Of a stretch of 64,000 nt of DNA, positions 1 through 11,967 are shown in pieces. Location of the stretch: the NCBI GenBank assembly GCA_963575645.1, contig OY754469.1, positions 13,596,001 through 13,660,000 on the forward strand, given 5' to 3'. Origin of the DNA: Xanthostigma xanthostigma (lineage: Eukaryota; Arthropoda; Insecta; Raphidioptera; Raphidiidae). The notes below the pieces were generated by a model. That model searched no databases. It was not told the origin of the DNA and saw only the letters and a list, made by a program, of their open reading frames with translations. Numbering within the stretch: the first letter of the stretch is position 1; every line of letters starts with the position of its first letter. The translations under genes were made by a program, and so were the position numbers.

Positions 1-1037
1 CATCATATGTTTCTTAATCTTTGTTATTTAATCGATTTTATTAAAATTTATTTGAGTTTTTAGAATTTTAAATAATTTTTTTTTTTTTGTAAAAAAAATA
101 TTAGTTATTCTTTTGCTCAGTCAAAAAGGAAGAGTTGGATGACAAGCATGCTTTTAGTTGATTTTTACATGTAAATCCATAAGCAATAATATTTATTATA
201 TTAATCTAATGCCAATATTTTTAGACTTAATATGAAAATTCAGATTATCGATTAGGTATTCGTCATTTTTTTTTGTTCAAAACAACTATTTCTTAAATGT
301 GTGGAGGTTTAAACTGTTCAAAAATTTTTTACTTGGAGTCTTCGAATTGTCTGCCTCAGCTTATGAAAAACTTTTGTGCAACGGTAAAAATAAGAATAAC
401 TTACCAACAGTCGAAAGTCATTTACAATATTGTTACCGAGGTTTGACTTAATGAATGCTTCAACATACCTGAAAAAAAAGAAATATAATGAAAAAAAGGA
501 TATTTAAAACGAGTGTAATATACAAATACTATTAGCAATTCTGCATCAAAGTTTTCACTGAAACATTTTTAATCCAATGTCCACTTTTAATAAAACCATA
601 TATAACATCAAAGAACAGCTAATTCCAGTATTACTGCAGTGGCACTACAGAATAACGAATTCCTAGATTAATAACATTTAAAATATTACATAACATAACT
701 CTCGACTGCACAACTCGTTTTTCTCCAACAAAACTGTAGAAAAAAATGTATTGCTAGATATATATTTGTAGTTATAAATCAGATTTTCAGCGGCTTTCAG
801 AGTGACTGTATACGTAAGCATGAGCTAGAGGATGCTCTGTATGGAATATATGTATTACATGTGCTATAAAGCAGTGGTTCTCAATCTTTTACAATTTACT
901 GTTTAATACATTTTTCGAAAAAAGACACATTTTCATCCGTGTGTAAAAAAAATTTTGCATATGCGATAAATGACCCATTTCGCATTAGTGTTTTTCTTTT
1001 TTTATGTTTATATTGTATAACATGTATTCATTTTCTG
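1..1037. other. AT-rich stretch without a recognised gene
   Basis: No coding frame with recognisable features is seen on either strand. At 872 the sequence CAGTGGTTCTCAA resembles the terminal motif of many hAT elements. I could not find its partner end, so it is only a possible relic. Confidence 0.4.
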
Positions 1038-1593
1038 AATTATTGCATTTTTATCTTCGTATTTTGTGACGTCACGCCTTTGTGATAGCTGACAGATGTT
1101 GTACTTATGAGTGTAGAACTGTGTTTCAGAGATATTTCTAAGAAAGGTACGTAAATTTACTTAATGAATTGATTTATATTAAGTATATTTTCTTCAAAGT
1201 AGGTACCCAGTAGTAAAAATAGTATGGTTATCTTTATAGTTGCAAGTTAACTAACCTCAAAAATAACCAATAACATAAATGTTATAAAATATCACAAAAA
1301 AACGAATAAACAACAAATCCACTAATTAAATGATGCAGATGTGAATGATCGCAACAAAAATTTAAGCGACTTCAAAATATGTTTATATTTTCTTTGATTT
1401 AAGAAGGCGTGACGTCATTCGGCGCTTCAGTCAACATGGCCGATTGCAGTATTTAATACTTTTATTTTATTAAAAATCTTATTAATCTCAATGTTTATAT
1501 TAACACTGGGTCATTTTTTAGAATCTTTTCAACATATATTTTTCTCTAAAACCATTTATTTGATCCTTTTATTCTGTCGTCATGTCTATTACG
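1038..1593 (+). repeat. Dispersed repeat family with GTGACGTCACGCC motif, copy 1
   Basis: This stretch aligns by eye over its whole length with 58432-58985 in the same orientation, with small indels. Part of it aligns in reverse with 19474-19795. Shared landmarks are GTGACGTCACGCC near the start, GAATGATCGCAACAAAAATT in the middle and AATGTTTATATTAACACTGG near the end. No coding capacity is visible and the superfamily is unknown to me. Confidence 0.75.
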
Positions 1594-1618
1594 GCTAGAA
1601 AAGTTTGCCTATCTTTAA

Positions 1619-2132
1619 AGGTGGCACTTCACATGGCTATTTGTGTTCGCTATTGGGTGTTTGTTGTATTTGGCAAAATATATGACGTTCAAGACAAACA
1701 TGCAAATAGAGGCAAATACGACCATCTACACATGACAGTCAAATAGCAAACACACAAACATTTGGCAGCAGAACGCAAGGTTCAAAATTCCAGGAATTTT
1801 AGCACTGTTTCATTGTCCCAATTCATTTTCAATAGTAATTGTTCCAGTTCTCGCTCACAGCACAGACACAAAAATACTGCACGTCCGTACAGGTTCACGG
1901 CGCGTGCGCTTCTGAATATGGCCATTGTGTGGACGGTTTATTTGCCGTATTTGCCTATTTGGCTCCTTTGATGTGCCTCGAAAAACCGACAAGCGCACGG
2001 TAACGCGTATTTGGTATTGGTCTTATTTGTCAAATAGGCAAATAAGGCCAACACTTTGTCAAATAGACCCTCCACACTTGGTAATTGTTTGCCAAATATG
2101 CCAAATACAAATAGCCATGTGAAGTGCCGGCA
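1619..2132 (+). mobile_element. PIF/Harbinger-type MITE, copy 1
   Basis: The ends are near-perfect inverted repeats, AGGTGGCACTTCACATGGC at the left and its complement (with GCCGGCA at the tip) at the right. They are flanked by a 3-bp duplication TAA at 1616-1618 and 2133-2135. A TWA target duplication is the hallmark of PIF/Harbinger. The interior is rich in CAAATA/TATTTG words next to the ends. A second copy in opposite orientation is at 12962-13484. Short frames inside are conserved only because the DNA is. The element is non-autonomous. Confidence 0.8.
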
Positions 2133-2135
2133 TAA

Positions 2136-2577
2136 CAGGTAATGTACGAATCTGGCTAAAGCCGGACCAGGCTGCTAGTAGCTTTATAAGAAATGTGTTT
2201 CTAATTAGATAATTATTATTTGATTATAACAACTCGTGTTTAAGAGCACTTGACTGTCCGTTGCCCTGGCGTGGGAGTGCTCTCCTATGTCTGTATAATA
2301 TATATGACTGCGCTTGTATAGTAAGTTTAGGTGTGTGAGAAAATAAGAGAAGCAGGGGATGTTTGCTCTGAACTGCACGCTCCTCGATATGAAACTCAGA
2401 TAAATGTGTAAAGCGCAAAACCGCTGATAACCTCTTCCCAGGCAAAATATGGTCTGTGTGTATGTATGTACGTAGTCTCTTGTGTACCATGACTCAAAAA
2501 AAAAACGGCAAGCGTTGAATTTAAAAGAAAACGCACAAAGAATAAACAACGCTAAACATGAATCGAAAATAGTAGGT

Positions 2578-2617
<40 letters not shown>

Positions 2618-2647
2618 TTATTAATTCATATAGCTGTATATACATAA

Positions 2648-2683
<36 letters not shown>

Positions 2684-2820
2684 ATTGTTATGAATTATTT
2701 TATGTACGAGTCGTGACATTATGTTAAAACGAGTGATTAGCAAGTTTTGCCAGTCACACGAGTCATAAAAGCATTACAAACTACATTTTTTGCACGTACA
2801 ACTGATTTTCACATCATAAT
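2136..2820. repeat. Spacer with AAT and TA microsatellites
   Basis: An AAT tract spans about 2584-2617 and a TA tract about 2650-2680. Overlapping minus-strand frames at 2205-2549 have no recognisable domain and I do not call them genes. The AAT tract may be the tail of a lost LINE copy, as seen at 11970 and 57564. Confidence 0.7.
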
Positions 2821-3310
2821 AAGTATATCTATATTCTATATATATAAAATTCTGGTGTCACAATTTTGACCGCGCTTATCTCCGAAACCACTGAACCGAT
2901 TTTAATGAAATTTGTATACATACTACATTTTTTGCACGTACCTCATATAGAATAACTGATTTTCACATCATAATAAGTATATCTATATTCTATATAAGTA
3001 TATAAAATTCTCGTGTCACAATTTATTTTGGCCGCGCTAATCTCCGAAACCACTGAATCGATTTTAATGAAATTTTGTAATTGTGTCTTACTTGGTCCAA
3101 CTTACGCTATAGGATAGTTTTTATTAAATATTTTGCACAAAATTACGGTGTTTTCTTAAAAAAACTGTTTTAGTAACATGTAACGACATCTGATAGAAGT
3201 TTCTCAAAGCTATTAGCTCAGAAGAAAACAAAAAAAACGTTTAAGTACCAAGTAGCGACATCTGTTAGACTTCCTGCTTTAACATTGATGCCGGAAGTAT
3301 GTATTTCAAC

Positions 3311-3529
3311 CATAGAGATATAAGTAACTAGAGTACGCTAGCGGGTATGCTTGCCATACGTGAAAGTGTCTGCCGTTCAGAGAGAGAACGCTGCAAACGT
3401 TCCGTATCATTATATATGTTTACTCAAATCAGCATTGTTTTGTATCATTAGTTAGAGATAAGGAACTTTTCTGTCTGAATTTCAGACATTTCACGTCCCA
3501 CTCGCGTACTCTAGTATAATATCTCTATG
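3311..3529. mobile_element. hAT-type MITE with 8-bp target duplication
   Basis: The terminal inverted repeats are CATAGAGATAT and ATATCTCTATG, and TAGAGTACGC is repeated inverted just inside. The direct repeat ATTTCAAC flanks the element at 3303-3310 and 3530-3537. Eight bases is the hAT duplication length. A partial relative is at 41217-41336. Confidence 0.75.
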
Positions 3530-5578
3530 ATTTCAACCGAGGTATGAAAAAAATTATATTAATAACTGTGCCCTCGCCCGGGGTGTAAATATATTCAAGC
3601 CAATTTTGCATGATGCGAATCGCGAAAGATCTTTTGCATCATGGGTTCCGCAGTACAACATCGTCAAACGCGCAGGTCGTCGGTGAATCGGCTGTCAGAA
3701 GCCGTGTTCATTCGGCCGCCTTAATAACTTTTCATATTGGATGGATGACGATGAAGCAGCAAAACATCTAACGTCTAAAAAACGCTGCCGGTGTCAAGCA
3801 CTAAAGCGGCTATATTTTGTAAGGTGGTTCGGAAACACACTTCACCTTGGGTCATTCGTTTATTTATGAACAAAAAAAAAATGTTTTTATTATCGCTTTG
3901 CGCTTCAGAGCTGACTTTCGTTCATACAAGAAGTTATATCTAGGTTAATTTGCACGAAATCCATTCAAATTGTAGCTGTTTATAAAACGGAACCATTTTT
4001 AGATTGATTTAGGTTCATAATTAGTCCTAAAATTGTAAAATCTCGAACAGCAGTTGTTCGTTGATCTGTACGTACGTACGTACGTTCAAGCTCTACAGAT
4101 CACAATTTTGGTTGGATCGCCTTAGTTTATATTTTATTCACTTTGTTTATTATTAGAGTAGAACCCTATCTAAATTTAATGAAATGCGGTTAGTAGTTTA
4201 ATTTTTATAAAGAGTTTTTATTTTATTATTTTTTGACAGCTAATAGTTTGAAAAAACAACATAACCACTTACATTTGGTGAATATGGCCATTAGTAGGAT
4301 ATAGAGCTTAAGGAGGTTGAGCCGTTTTACGAAGATAATGAAAAAAACCTGAAATAAAGTTTTTTTAATAGATTTTTTTATAACAAAATTTTCTGTAAAA
4401 AATCCAAAATCATTAAGAGATTTATAAAGTCAAAATTTAAAAAAAACTTTTACATGTAGTCTTATGGAAAATATGTCAACCTAGCATGCAAACGGTACAT
4501 TTTAATTTTTTGCAAATAACCAAATAATGTCAGCAGTTCCGAAAACTAAAAGCATTGATGTTTTAGGCATATTTTAATATTTTTTCCAATTTAATTAGGA
4601 GACTTTTAATCAATAAAAAAAATTAATAAACCTTAGCACTTTTCAATTATGGACTTTTATTCTTAACAATTTTAACTGTATTTTCAACTTTTTAATGATT
4701 TAATTTTAATTTTTATTAATTATAATTTCTTTTTTAAATTATTTACTGCAAATAATATGTAAAATACAAATATTTACATAAATTTATTTTTTTTAACCTA
4801 ACTTTGTACAAATTAAGTAAAATACTGAAATATTTAATAATATTAAAAAAAAATATTTATTTATGCCTTTATGACAATAATTTATTGGTATCATCGACTT
4901 ACACCCTTTTGTAAAAATTTATTATGGAAAAGTTCCCATTTAGAATTCGACTTACTTTTGATTGGGACTGTAACGGATCAACCTCCTTAAAGATTCACCC
5001 GACATGTAAAGTCGCCAATCGCGATGGCAATGTTTTAAGAGACGCCGCTATCATAATCATCATATATATTAATACGCTAAGGTTAAAGATGTTTGCCTCC
5101 CTTTTTAGAAAAAACCACACAATTTCTCCGCATAAATTATATATCATTTTACAGATAATTGCTTGCTCTACTGACATCGACAACTAAAAAAATTATTATT
5201 GCTTTTGTTTTCGTAAATTAATTAATTAACAGCAACGCTGAGCAACGTCTGCCATCTGACGGCTATAATTTTGAAACAACGTCACTGTCATCTGACCTTC
5301 ATATTGTAAATACTGCATACTGCCATCTGACGGGCAACGCTGAACAACGTCACAGCAATGCTGCATGATGCCATCTGGCTTAGCTCAACGCTTTTGCTAC
5401 TTGCGCCTCTATATGACAATTTTAGTAAAATATTTCTTCGATCTGTCATCTGAGCTTCATATTGTAATACAACAAAAAGAAGAACGTTATAAGCAGTGTG
5501 CAAAATTAGAAACGATTGAATACGTGCAATCATATTTAAAAAATAATTTTGTAAAGTGATAATTATTATACTTATTTA

Positions 5579-5607
5579 GTGCGAATAATTCGCACAGGTC
5601 ACGCTAG
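5579..5607 (+). other. Helitron-type 3-prime terminus
   Basis: A perfect 7-bp stem (GTGCGAA/TTCGCAC, 3-base loop) is followed by AGGTCACG and CTAG, with T as the next base. This matches the usual Helitron end: hairpin, CTRR, insertion before T. Confidence 0.55.
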
Positions 5608-6704
5608 TATTATGTAATTGTTGAAGGTGGCGGCCGCGGCAATGCTGTCAAGCCTTTTCATCAAACAAGTGTGATTCTCATTGCTTCATTCGTATTCTGT
5701 ACTCGACGACAGAGTCTTTGTACGCACTGTTTCCTATTACAAGATAACTTGACAAAATAATATACTAAACATTATACATCGTGTAGGGCAGTGGCGATAC
5801 TAACATATTTTATTTAAATGGGTATTCTGCAAGGTCAACCCCAAGTACAATACGCGCCACAAATTTAAAAGATTCGGAAGTTAGTCACAAACAGCGTCGC
5901 AAAGGCACATTTTAGAGCCGTTGAGAATCCCACCACCTCCCAGCTACCTGCACGGAACGTGCGCTCGTCGATGATTGGCCGTGATCGCTCGATGCCTTTG
6001 TCACTTGTCGCTTTCCTGCTTTAAAGTACAGTCGAGTACGTTATTGTCAAGGTGACACGTTCACCGCTTGAATACACACTATGTTTCACATATGCCTAGC
6101 GTTCCAAGACGGTTTCCATTTTTTTGAAGTAAAACTTCTTTTGACACGGTAGGGTAAAATTAATTCATGAAATTAAAAATGTAGGGAAAGTGTCGCAATG
6201 TATAGTAGAAAAACCGACTGTAGAACATTAAGTTTTTTGATACAATTATACCAGTTTAACTTCTGTAGTTGTAGTGTAAAATAAATTTCTTTTCTTGTGA
6301 GTCGGGGGTAAAAAATAATTAACAAAAAATAAGAGCTTTGAACTGAAGTCGACTTTAGTTATTCTAACATGTTTGAACACCAAACGAGTATTCTAGTTTA
6401 CGTAATAATTTTACCAAACATTAAATTGTTGGTTATAAAAAAAAACTTTGTAATCTCTCAGTGAATGTAAGAGAGATGATGGATCGCTAGTTAATCACTA
6501 TTCCCAAACTCACTTCGTATAATGTATATAAGAACATCTGGTGTTGGATAATCTATATTACATATAATAAAATATCTTGACTTTATATATACAGAATCTC
6601 CGATTAATATGCATCCATCGGAATTGAGTTCTTAGCTTACTTGCGGTGATAACTGATAAGCGATTAGATATTGGCGTTTGGAAATAGACCATGCAATACT
6701 CCTT
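5608..6704. other. No gene recognised
   Basis: This stretch holds no convincing coding frame. A short near-palindrome TTTGAAGTAAAACTTCTTTT occurs near 6122. The same motif recurs near 47970 and 49006, so it is part of a dispersed repeat whose limits I could not set. A moderately GC-rich patch at 5865-6060 has no recognisable content. Confidence 0.5.
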
Positions 6705-7245
6705 TTTACGGTTCCATATCTCAAAAGGAAAAGAGGAACCCTTATAGAATCACTTTGTTGTCCGTCCGTCCGTCCATCTATCTGTCTGTCAAGACTCTTG
6801 GGAATCAAAATCTATAGGGTACTTCCCGTTGATCTAGAATCATGAAATTTGGCAAGGAGCAATGTCTTGTATCACAAGTAAAGGGGAAAGTTCGAAAGCC
6901 GTTCACAGTAACAGTTCTAATACAAAACAAACGTCCGCTACCAGTGCGTTTATACGACACAATATACGAACTCTCGCATACAACACGGTACGACATTTAA
7001 GCTTTAAGATATAGCTATGAGGTACAATACAATTCAGTAGTCCATTTGAACTCAGTGCAATTATGTGCTTAGTTGGCAAACTGGCCGCGACCTTTGTCGA
7101 TGTATGGCGGCAACAGTTTTCCAAACGGCTAAGCGGGAAAAATCTTCGAGACTCAATTGCCGTGATGGATGAACTATTTACATACCTACAAGTTTGTATA
7201 GAACCCCCAGGTGCGCGAGCCCGACTCGCACTTGGCCGATCTTTT
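6705..7245 (+). repeat. GGTTCCGTA-family dispersed repeat, copy 1
   Basis: The left end has GGTTCC and GGAACCCTTATAG followed by a (GTCC)n/(GTCT)n tract near 6766. The right end has CCGACTCGCACTTGGCCG. The interior aligns with 12812-12961 plus 13485-13915. The same ends occur at 10660-11290. The family is abundant in Lepidoptera as I recall it. I see no reliable coding frame, and the superfamily is uncertain. Confidence 0.7.
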
Positions 7246-7892
7246 ATTTGAACATATATCTAAATACGAAATTATTGATGTATAACATCTTAGCTCTCGG
7301 TATATGGGCAGTAATTTTGTGAATGCATCGGAAATGCGTTATGGAAGTGAAAGAAGCGCGCGCTATTCAATTTACTATAATATTATTTTTTGGTGCGGCC
7401 TACAGTGGATGCATGTCCTGCAACGTAAGAGAGAAACGGAGAAAGAGAATGAAGATACAGCTGTTAACCGTGCTTTTGTAATTACAGTGTAAAATAAACA
7501 TTTAGAATATAAATTAAATAGTTATATAATAATTCGTTATACTAATTCATTTCTGAAAGTTATTTGGATAAAGTATCAAAAAAAAAAATGTTACACATCG
7601 TTGTCTGTCATTTTTCTTTTGTATCTGTTGCAGTTTTCGAAAGTCCAGCGGTGAGCATGTTAAATGGAACGTTGTATAATGTATATTTACATACATTACA
7701 TAAGGTGTAGAACTGTATTTAACATGAACAAATATAAGCTTCAATACTTATTTTACTTTTAGCACAATGCTTACAAAAATGGGCGTGTACATTACAAGCG
7801 TGAATAAAATCGGCCGTAAGTTTATCTATTTTTGATCAGTAATTTCGGAAAGACGTGTAATAATTGCTAGAAAGTTGATCTTTATATTAGGT
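7246..7892. other. No gene recognised
   Basis: AT-rich sequence without domain-bearing frames. Short frames at 7304-7492 and 7547-7744 have no recognisable features. Confidence 0.5.
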
Positions 7893-8231
7893 ATATAACC
7901 GTTCAAAAGTTTTTGTCGGACGGACAAATTTTGAGTTATATTTTGCAACATTTTTCATTGATGCTCCGCTTCTATTGGTCGTAGTGTGATATTATATAAC
8001 CTATAGCCTTCCTCGATAAATGGGCTATCCAACAAAAACAAATGTTTTCAATTCGAACCAGTAGTTCTTGAAATTAGCGCGTTCAACCAAACAAACAAAC
8101 TTCAAATCTTTGATCGAAACGTTAATGTATTAATTATATTTTTTGTTAATATATTGTCTGAAAAATTGGTCGATAATTTTATTTATTGAAAAACAAACAA
8201 ACTCTTCAGCTTTATATTATATTAGTATAGA
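7893..8231 (-). mobile_element. Truncated Helitron with a nested insertion
   Basis: Read on the minus strand it starts TCTATACTAAT at 8231, preceded by A, and continues with AAAGCTGAAGAGTTTGTTTG. It then matches the elements at 22092-22773 and 28023-28363, including CCATTTATCGAGGAAGGCTA. It stops near 7893 without the CTAG hairpin end, so it is truncated. The 5-prime region is split by a small insertion at about 8106-8194. Confidence 0.7.
8106..8194 (+). mobile_element. Half-copy of the CAAATCTTTGAT palindromic family inside a Helitron
   Basis: The inserted segment starts TTCAAATCTTTGAT and continues CGAAACGTTAATGTATTAAT and GGTCGATAATTTTATTTATT, matching one arm of 52178-52655. It sits between two copies of about 12-13 bases of AAACAAACAAACT, which suggests a long target duplication. 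The duplicated sequence is low-complexity, so its length is uncertain. Confidence 0.55.
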
Positions 8232-9005
8232 TTTCTGCCGTCTCATTTCATTTGTGCGCTGTTAATATTTCACCGCCTTTGAATCATTTCCCCTAACGTA
8301 ACGGAAAATTTCAAACAGATAAAGAAGTGTGACTTCAAAAACTTTAATCCCCAATTTTGAAAAAGAAAATTGTTCCCATATACTGCGAGCTATAACTTAT
8401 TGTAAAAAAAAAAATGAACAATGATCAAGATTTTTTTCACATGCCTCCTACAGCCTTTGGTGAATAATAGCATACGAGAAAGATAATACGTACAGAAATT
8501 CAGATAAGTTGAGATATTTCCCTCCTAAGGCATTATCTCAATTCCTTACGATGGAGCGCAATAATTCAGAAGATCCAAGTAACTCACCAAATGTGCTTAT
8601 ATCGCAGTGTAGATACATATGTATGCAATACAGTATGTTTTTTCTTAAATGATACATAAGTCGTTAAAAAAATTACTAAAATACCTGAATGATAATGATA
8701 TTTAAATATCGTTACGGGGAAATAACAGAAAGTGTGTCATCATTATAATAGTATGGGTTGGCTAATGGATAATTCAAAATTTCACAATATTTTTTTTCGT
8801 TTCATGATCCCTCAACTTCAAAAAACATATTTTTATGTTCCATTTCATTTATTTAAGGAATTGTACACATCATAAACATTTGTTGTTTTTTAATTATTAA
8901 CAACGAGGCGTGATTTTTTTTTTCTTTTTAGAAGACTTTTTATCTGCCATTTGTCGATGAGCTCTTAAAACCAGAACATAGAAACACATGACACAAACAT
9001 ATAAT
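8232..9005. other. No gene; short repeat shared with 50632-50700
   Basis: The segment near 8270-8335 (CGTAACGGAAAATTTCAAAC and surroundings) resembles 50632-50700. Nothing else is recognised. The sequence is AT-rich. Confidence 0.45.
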
Positions 9006-9340
9006 TAGAACTGTAACAAACCGTATGTATTCGTTACCGAGTAACGGGTACATCGTCTGACTCGAAGTAACGAATCGTTACTTACAAATTCATTTCGTTA
9101 CTCGCATTTGTCGTGTCCATGACAGTTCGACTCGTTTGATGCGGTTATACGAACGAAGTCATATCGTATCACGTATGCGACGCGCCTCGATGCGATGGTA
9201 CATGCTTGATGTTGTTAGTACACGATTGTATGTCGAATGAAAAGTAACGAGTAACGTAACGATACGAAAGTAACGGGTACTGGTTCTTTAAGTAACGAAT
9301 ACATACAGGTACACAATTTCTCGTTACTTTTACAGCTCTA
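9006..9340. mobile_element. hAT MITE with 8-bp target duplication CATATAAT
   Basis: The 335-bp element begins TAGAACTGTAA and ends TTACAGCTCTA, near-perfect inverted repeats. The 8-bp direct repeat CATATAAT lies at 8998-9005 and 9341-9348. Inside, GTAACGA/TCGTTAC words recur in both orientations near the ends, as expected for hAT subterminal repeats. No transposase frame is present. Confidence 0.85.
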
Positions 9341-9439
9341 CATATAATACATTTCTATGGGTCGAGGCCCGAGGGTCAAACGATATCAGTGAACTGAATA
9401 AAACAAATTAGGAACTATCGTGATGGGCCGTCTGGCAGA

Positions 9440-9720
9440 TGTGAAACGCAAATTTACGCAAAATTCTAGTAACTAAATGTCACCCTGTAACTAAATTTTG
9501 CCCTGACATCAACTAAATTTCGCCCTGTCAACTAACGAAATTCTAATAACTAAATATTGCCCTTTAACCAAATTTTGTCGTCATCTAGTTGTCGCCTTTA
9601 ACAAAAACCACATTATAATCCAACGCATACACAACGTGTATCATCTAACAAAATCCTAGTAACTAAATTTCGCCCTGTTATCTAGATGTCGCCTTCAACT
9701 AAAGCCACGTTTCATCAAAC
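9440..9720 (+). repeat. Degenerate short tandem array
   Basis: Variants of AACTAAATTTCGCCCTG recur about every 20-60 bases (for example near 9477, 9512 and 9661). The 72-codon frame at 9686-9904 begins at the end of this array and has no recognisable domain, so I do not call it a gene. Confidence 0.55.
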
Positions 9721-9934
9721 ACTCACAAACGTAACGTCGTCCCATGAAACGTTCTCCCATAAAAGTGTCGAGCCAACTGCACGGTTTTACTCCCAACCAA
9801 ACGCGCCATTAGAAGTTTCAAATACTACGGAAACACGTTCTGCACAATTGACTATGGGACACTTACAGATGGACACTTTGTATCCGTATATAGATGACCG
9901 GTAATTGCTCGTATTCCTCTCGGGAGAAGAAACT

Positions 9935-10379
9935 ATGACTAATTTGGAATAATTTAACCTCTATCACTTGGGGATCGGAAATGCGTCATTTTCGAGAAAA
10001 ACTACTTCGGTTTTCTTTTTACAAACTCCAAATTTTGGCAGTTAAAAATTAAAAAAAAAATATATTCTTTCTTCTTGGCCTGAATTTTTCCATGATCTGA
10101 TAGCTTACCAATTGGCCAACCTTCCTAAAGCTAAAAACCACGAAATTAACTGTTAGATTTTATTTTGCGTGTTAAAACTTACAATAAATAAAAACTCTCC
10201 ACAAAAGTGTCATTATCATAAAAAAATGACACATTTCCGACCCCCAAGTGAGTACTTATATATTTTTCTTTAATTTTTAACTCCCAAAATTCGTTTTTTT
10301 GTGAAAAGAAAACCAAAGTAGTTTTTCTCGAAAATGAATTTTCTCAAGTGATAAGGTTAAATCATTCCAAATTAGTCAT
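9935..10379. mobile_element. Foldback element with about 90-bp inverted arms
   Basis: The left arm (9935-10035) and right arm (10299-10379) are complementary by eye, sharing ATGACTAATTTGGAATAATT and AGAAAAACTACTTCGGTTTT (one mismatch). A weaker second inverted pair, CACTTGGGG(A)TCGGAAATG, lies further in. Outside the arms GATGACCGGTAATT and its near-complement hint that the inverted repeat once extended farther. There is no coding capacity. Confidence 0.65.
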
Positions 10380-10659
10380 GATTAATTACCGATCATCCTA
10401 TATATGTGTGTATTATGTGTATACATACGTAATGTGAAGTACAACGAGATAAGGATAAGGGCGACATAGCGACAACAGCACAACACATTACTAAGTATCC
10501 CCGTCCTTATGCCTGTACGCTCTTAAAACTTGATATATGTGTGTGAAAATATCGCTGCCAACGCAGACGGTCCATCATGTCGCGCTAACTTATGTCTCAA
10601 CGCTAACTGCAGTAAACAGTTTTGTTTGTTCAACAGCCATTTCATACTCTTCCTCAATC

Positions 10660-11290
10660 CGGGACCCTATTACTAAGCCTCCGCCGTCTGTCCGTCTGTC
10701 TGTCAGCGGGATGTATCTCATAAACCGTAATAAGCAGAGAGTTGAAATGTTGACAGTGTGTATTTCTATTGCCACTACTACAACAAATAATGAAAAATCA
10801 AGATGGCGAATTTCAAAATGGCCGCCATGAAAATTAGAAAAAAATCTGATTAAGCTCATATTAAGCATGCGTGTTCGATCCTATTAACAATATACAAAAA
10901 TGAAAGAAACAAGATGGCGAATTTCAAAATGGCCCCCATGCAAATTAGAAAAAAATCTTCGATTAAGCTGATATTGAGCATGAGTGTTCAGTCCTATTAA
11001 CAATATACGAAAATGACAGAAAAAGATGGTGAATTTCAAAATGGCCGCCTTACAAATTAAAACAAAAATATCCAATTAAGCTGATATTGAGCATGCGTGT
11101 ACAGTCCTATTAAAATTACACGAGAATGAAAAAACCAAGACAGCAAATTTAAAAATGGCCATATTGAAAATTTAAATAAAAATCCGATTTTGCTGCTATT
11201 GGCAATGCGTGTAAAAAGTACATTGTGTTATATTTTATAGGTTGGTACGGAACCATTCGTGTGCGAGTCCGACTCGCACTTGACAGGTTT
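10660..11290 (+). repeat. GGTTCCGTA-family repeat with internal 104-122 bp tandem units
   Basis: It ends with CGAGTCCGACTCGCACTTG, the family 3-prime end, after TTGGTACGGAACC. The interior has four tandem units whose AGATGGCGAATTTCAAAATG starts lie at 10801, 10912, 11034 and 11138, the last degenerate. A (GTCT)n/(GTCC)n tract lies near 10690. Overlapping frames on both strands come from the repeat and are not called genes. Confidence 0.7.
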
Positions 11291-11964
11291 TAATAAATTT
11301 ATAATTCGTTTAACTTTGCAATATTTTTTTTGTTTTAACGATCTTTTTAAAAACGAGTTTTATTCATAAGAGATGAAATGTTTGCGATATCGCTCAATTT
11401 TTTCATTCTTTATTAGACTCTCAAGTGTCAGTGTAATTATTTTAAATATTTTGGTGTACAAAATTTGGAAATGCGAGGGAGACGGCGTTGTTTTGCAAAC
11501 ATAACAGTCTCGTGCTTAAAATAAAAGGCTATGCCGTTATGAAATCTGTAAGAAATTTATACTTCACAAGGTCTATGAGTTTAAAAAACACCTAACGTAT
11601 TTTTCATTTATGCCCATATTCACCGAACACTATTAAAGATAGAAGTCACGAATCTTGGAACAAATTTATTCGTTAGAATAAAATTTACTTTCAATTCACC
11701 AATCAAAATATCAGGTAGCAAAGTTAGTAAAAAAATAAATATATTCTTCACTATACACCTTGCTGTTTTTGTTGAATATTTTGACGTTAATCCAAAAATC
11801 CGACCGATGGCGTTAGTGTAAACGTCAAAAAAAGTTTCACAAAATAATAATGTTTTATCCTAACCCAATTGCACACAAAACTTCCACTAACTTTAATGTT
11901 TTAAACACTTCACAAAAGGTGAAATAGATAACACAAATAAATTCACAAGAGCAGCTGTAGAGCG
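11291..11964. other. No gene recognised
   Basis: AT-rich spacer without recognisable frames or repeats. Confidence 0.5.
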
Positions 11965-11967
11965 GAT

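Larger units (their letters stand above)
2833..5607 (+). mobile_element. Helitron-like element or composite with Helitron ends
   Basis: The left end reads TCTATATATATAAAATTCT and runs into the common insect Helitron segment with CCGAAACCACTGAACCGAT, which occurs twice here (2831-2920 and about 2985-3070). The right end has the hairpin GTGCGAA-TAA-TTCGCAC at 5579-5595 followed nine bases later by CTAG (5604-5607) and a T, as Helitrons end. No Rep/helicase frame is present, so it would be non-autonomous. It contains a hAT MITE at 3311-3529. The two ends may belong to different insertions. Confidence 0.4.

Noticed and set aside
1762..2122. Frames conserved between 1762-2122 and 12934-13460
   Set aside because: The similarity comes from two copies of a Harbinger MITE. 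The frames shift and break between copies, so protein-level constraint is not shown.
2205..2549. 114-codon minus-strand gene
   Set aside because: Two overlapping frames in AT-rich DNA, with no domain and no splice evidence.
9686..9904. 72-codon gene
   Set aside because: It starts at the end of a degenerate repeat array and has no recognisable domain or homologous copy.
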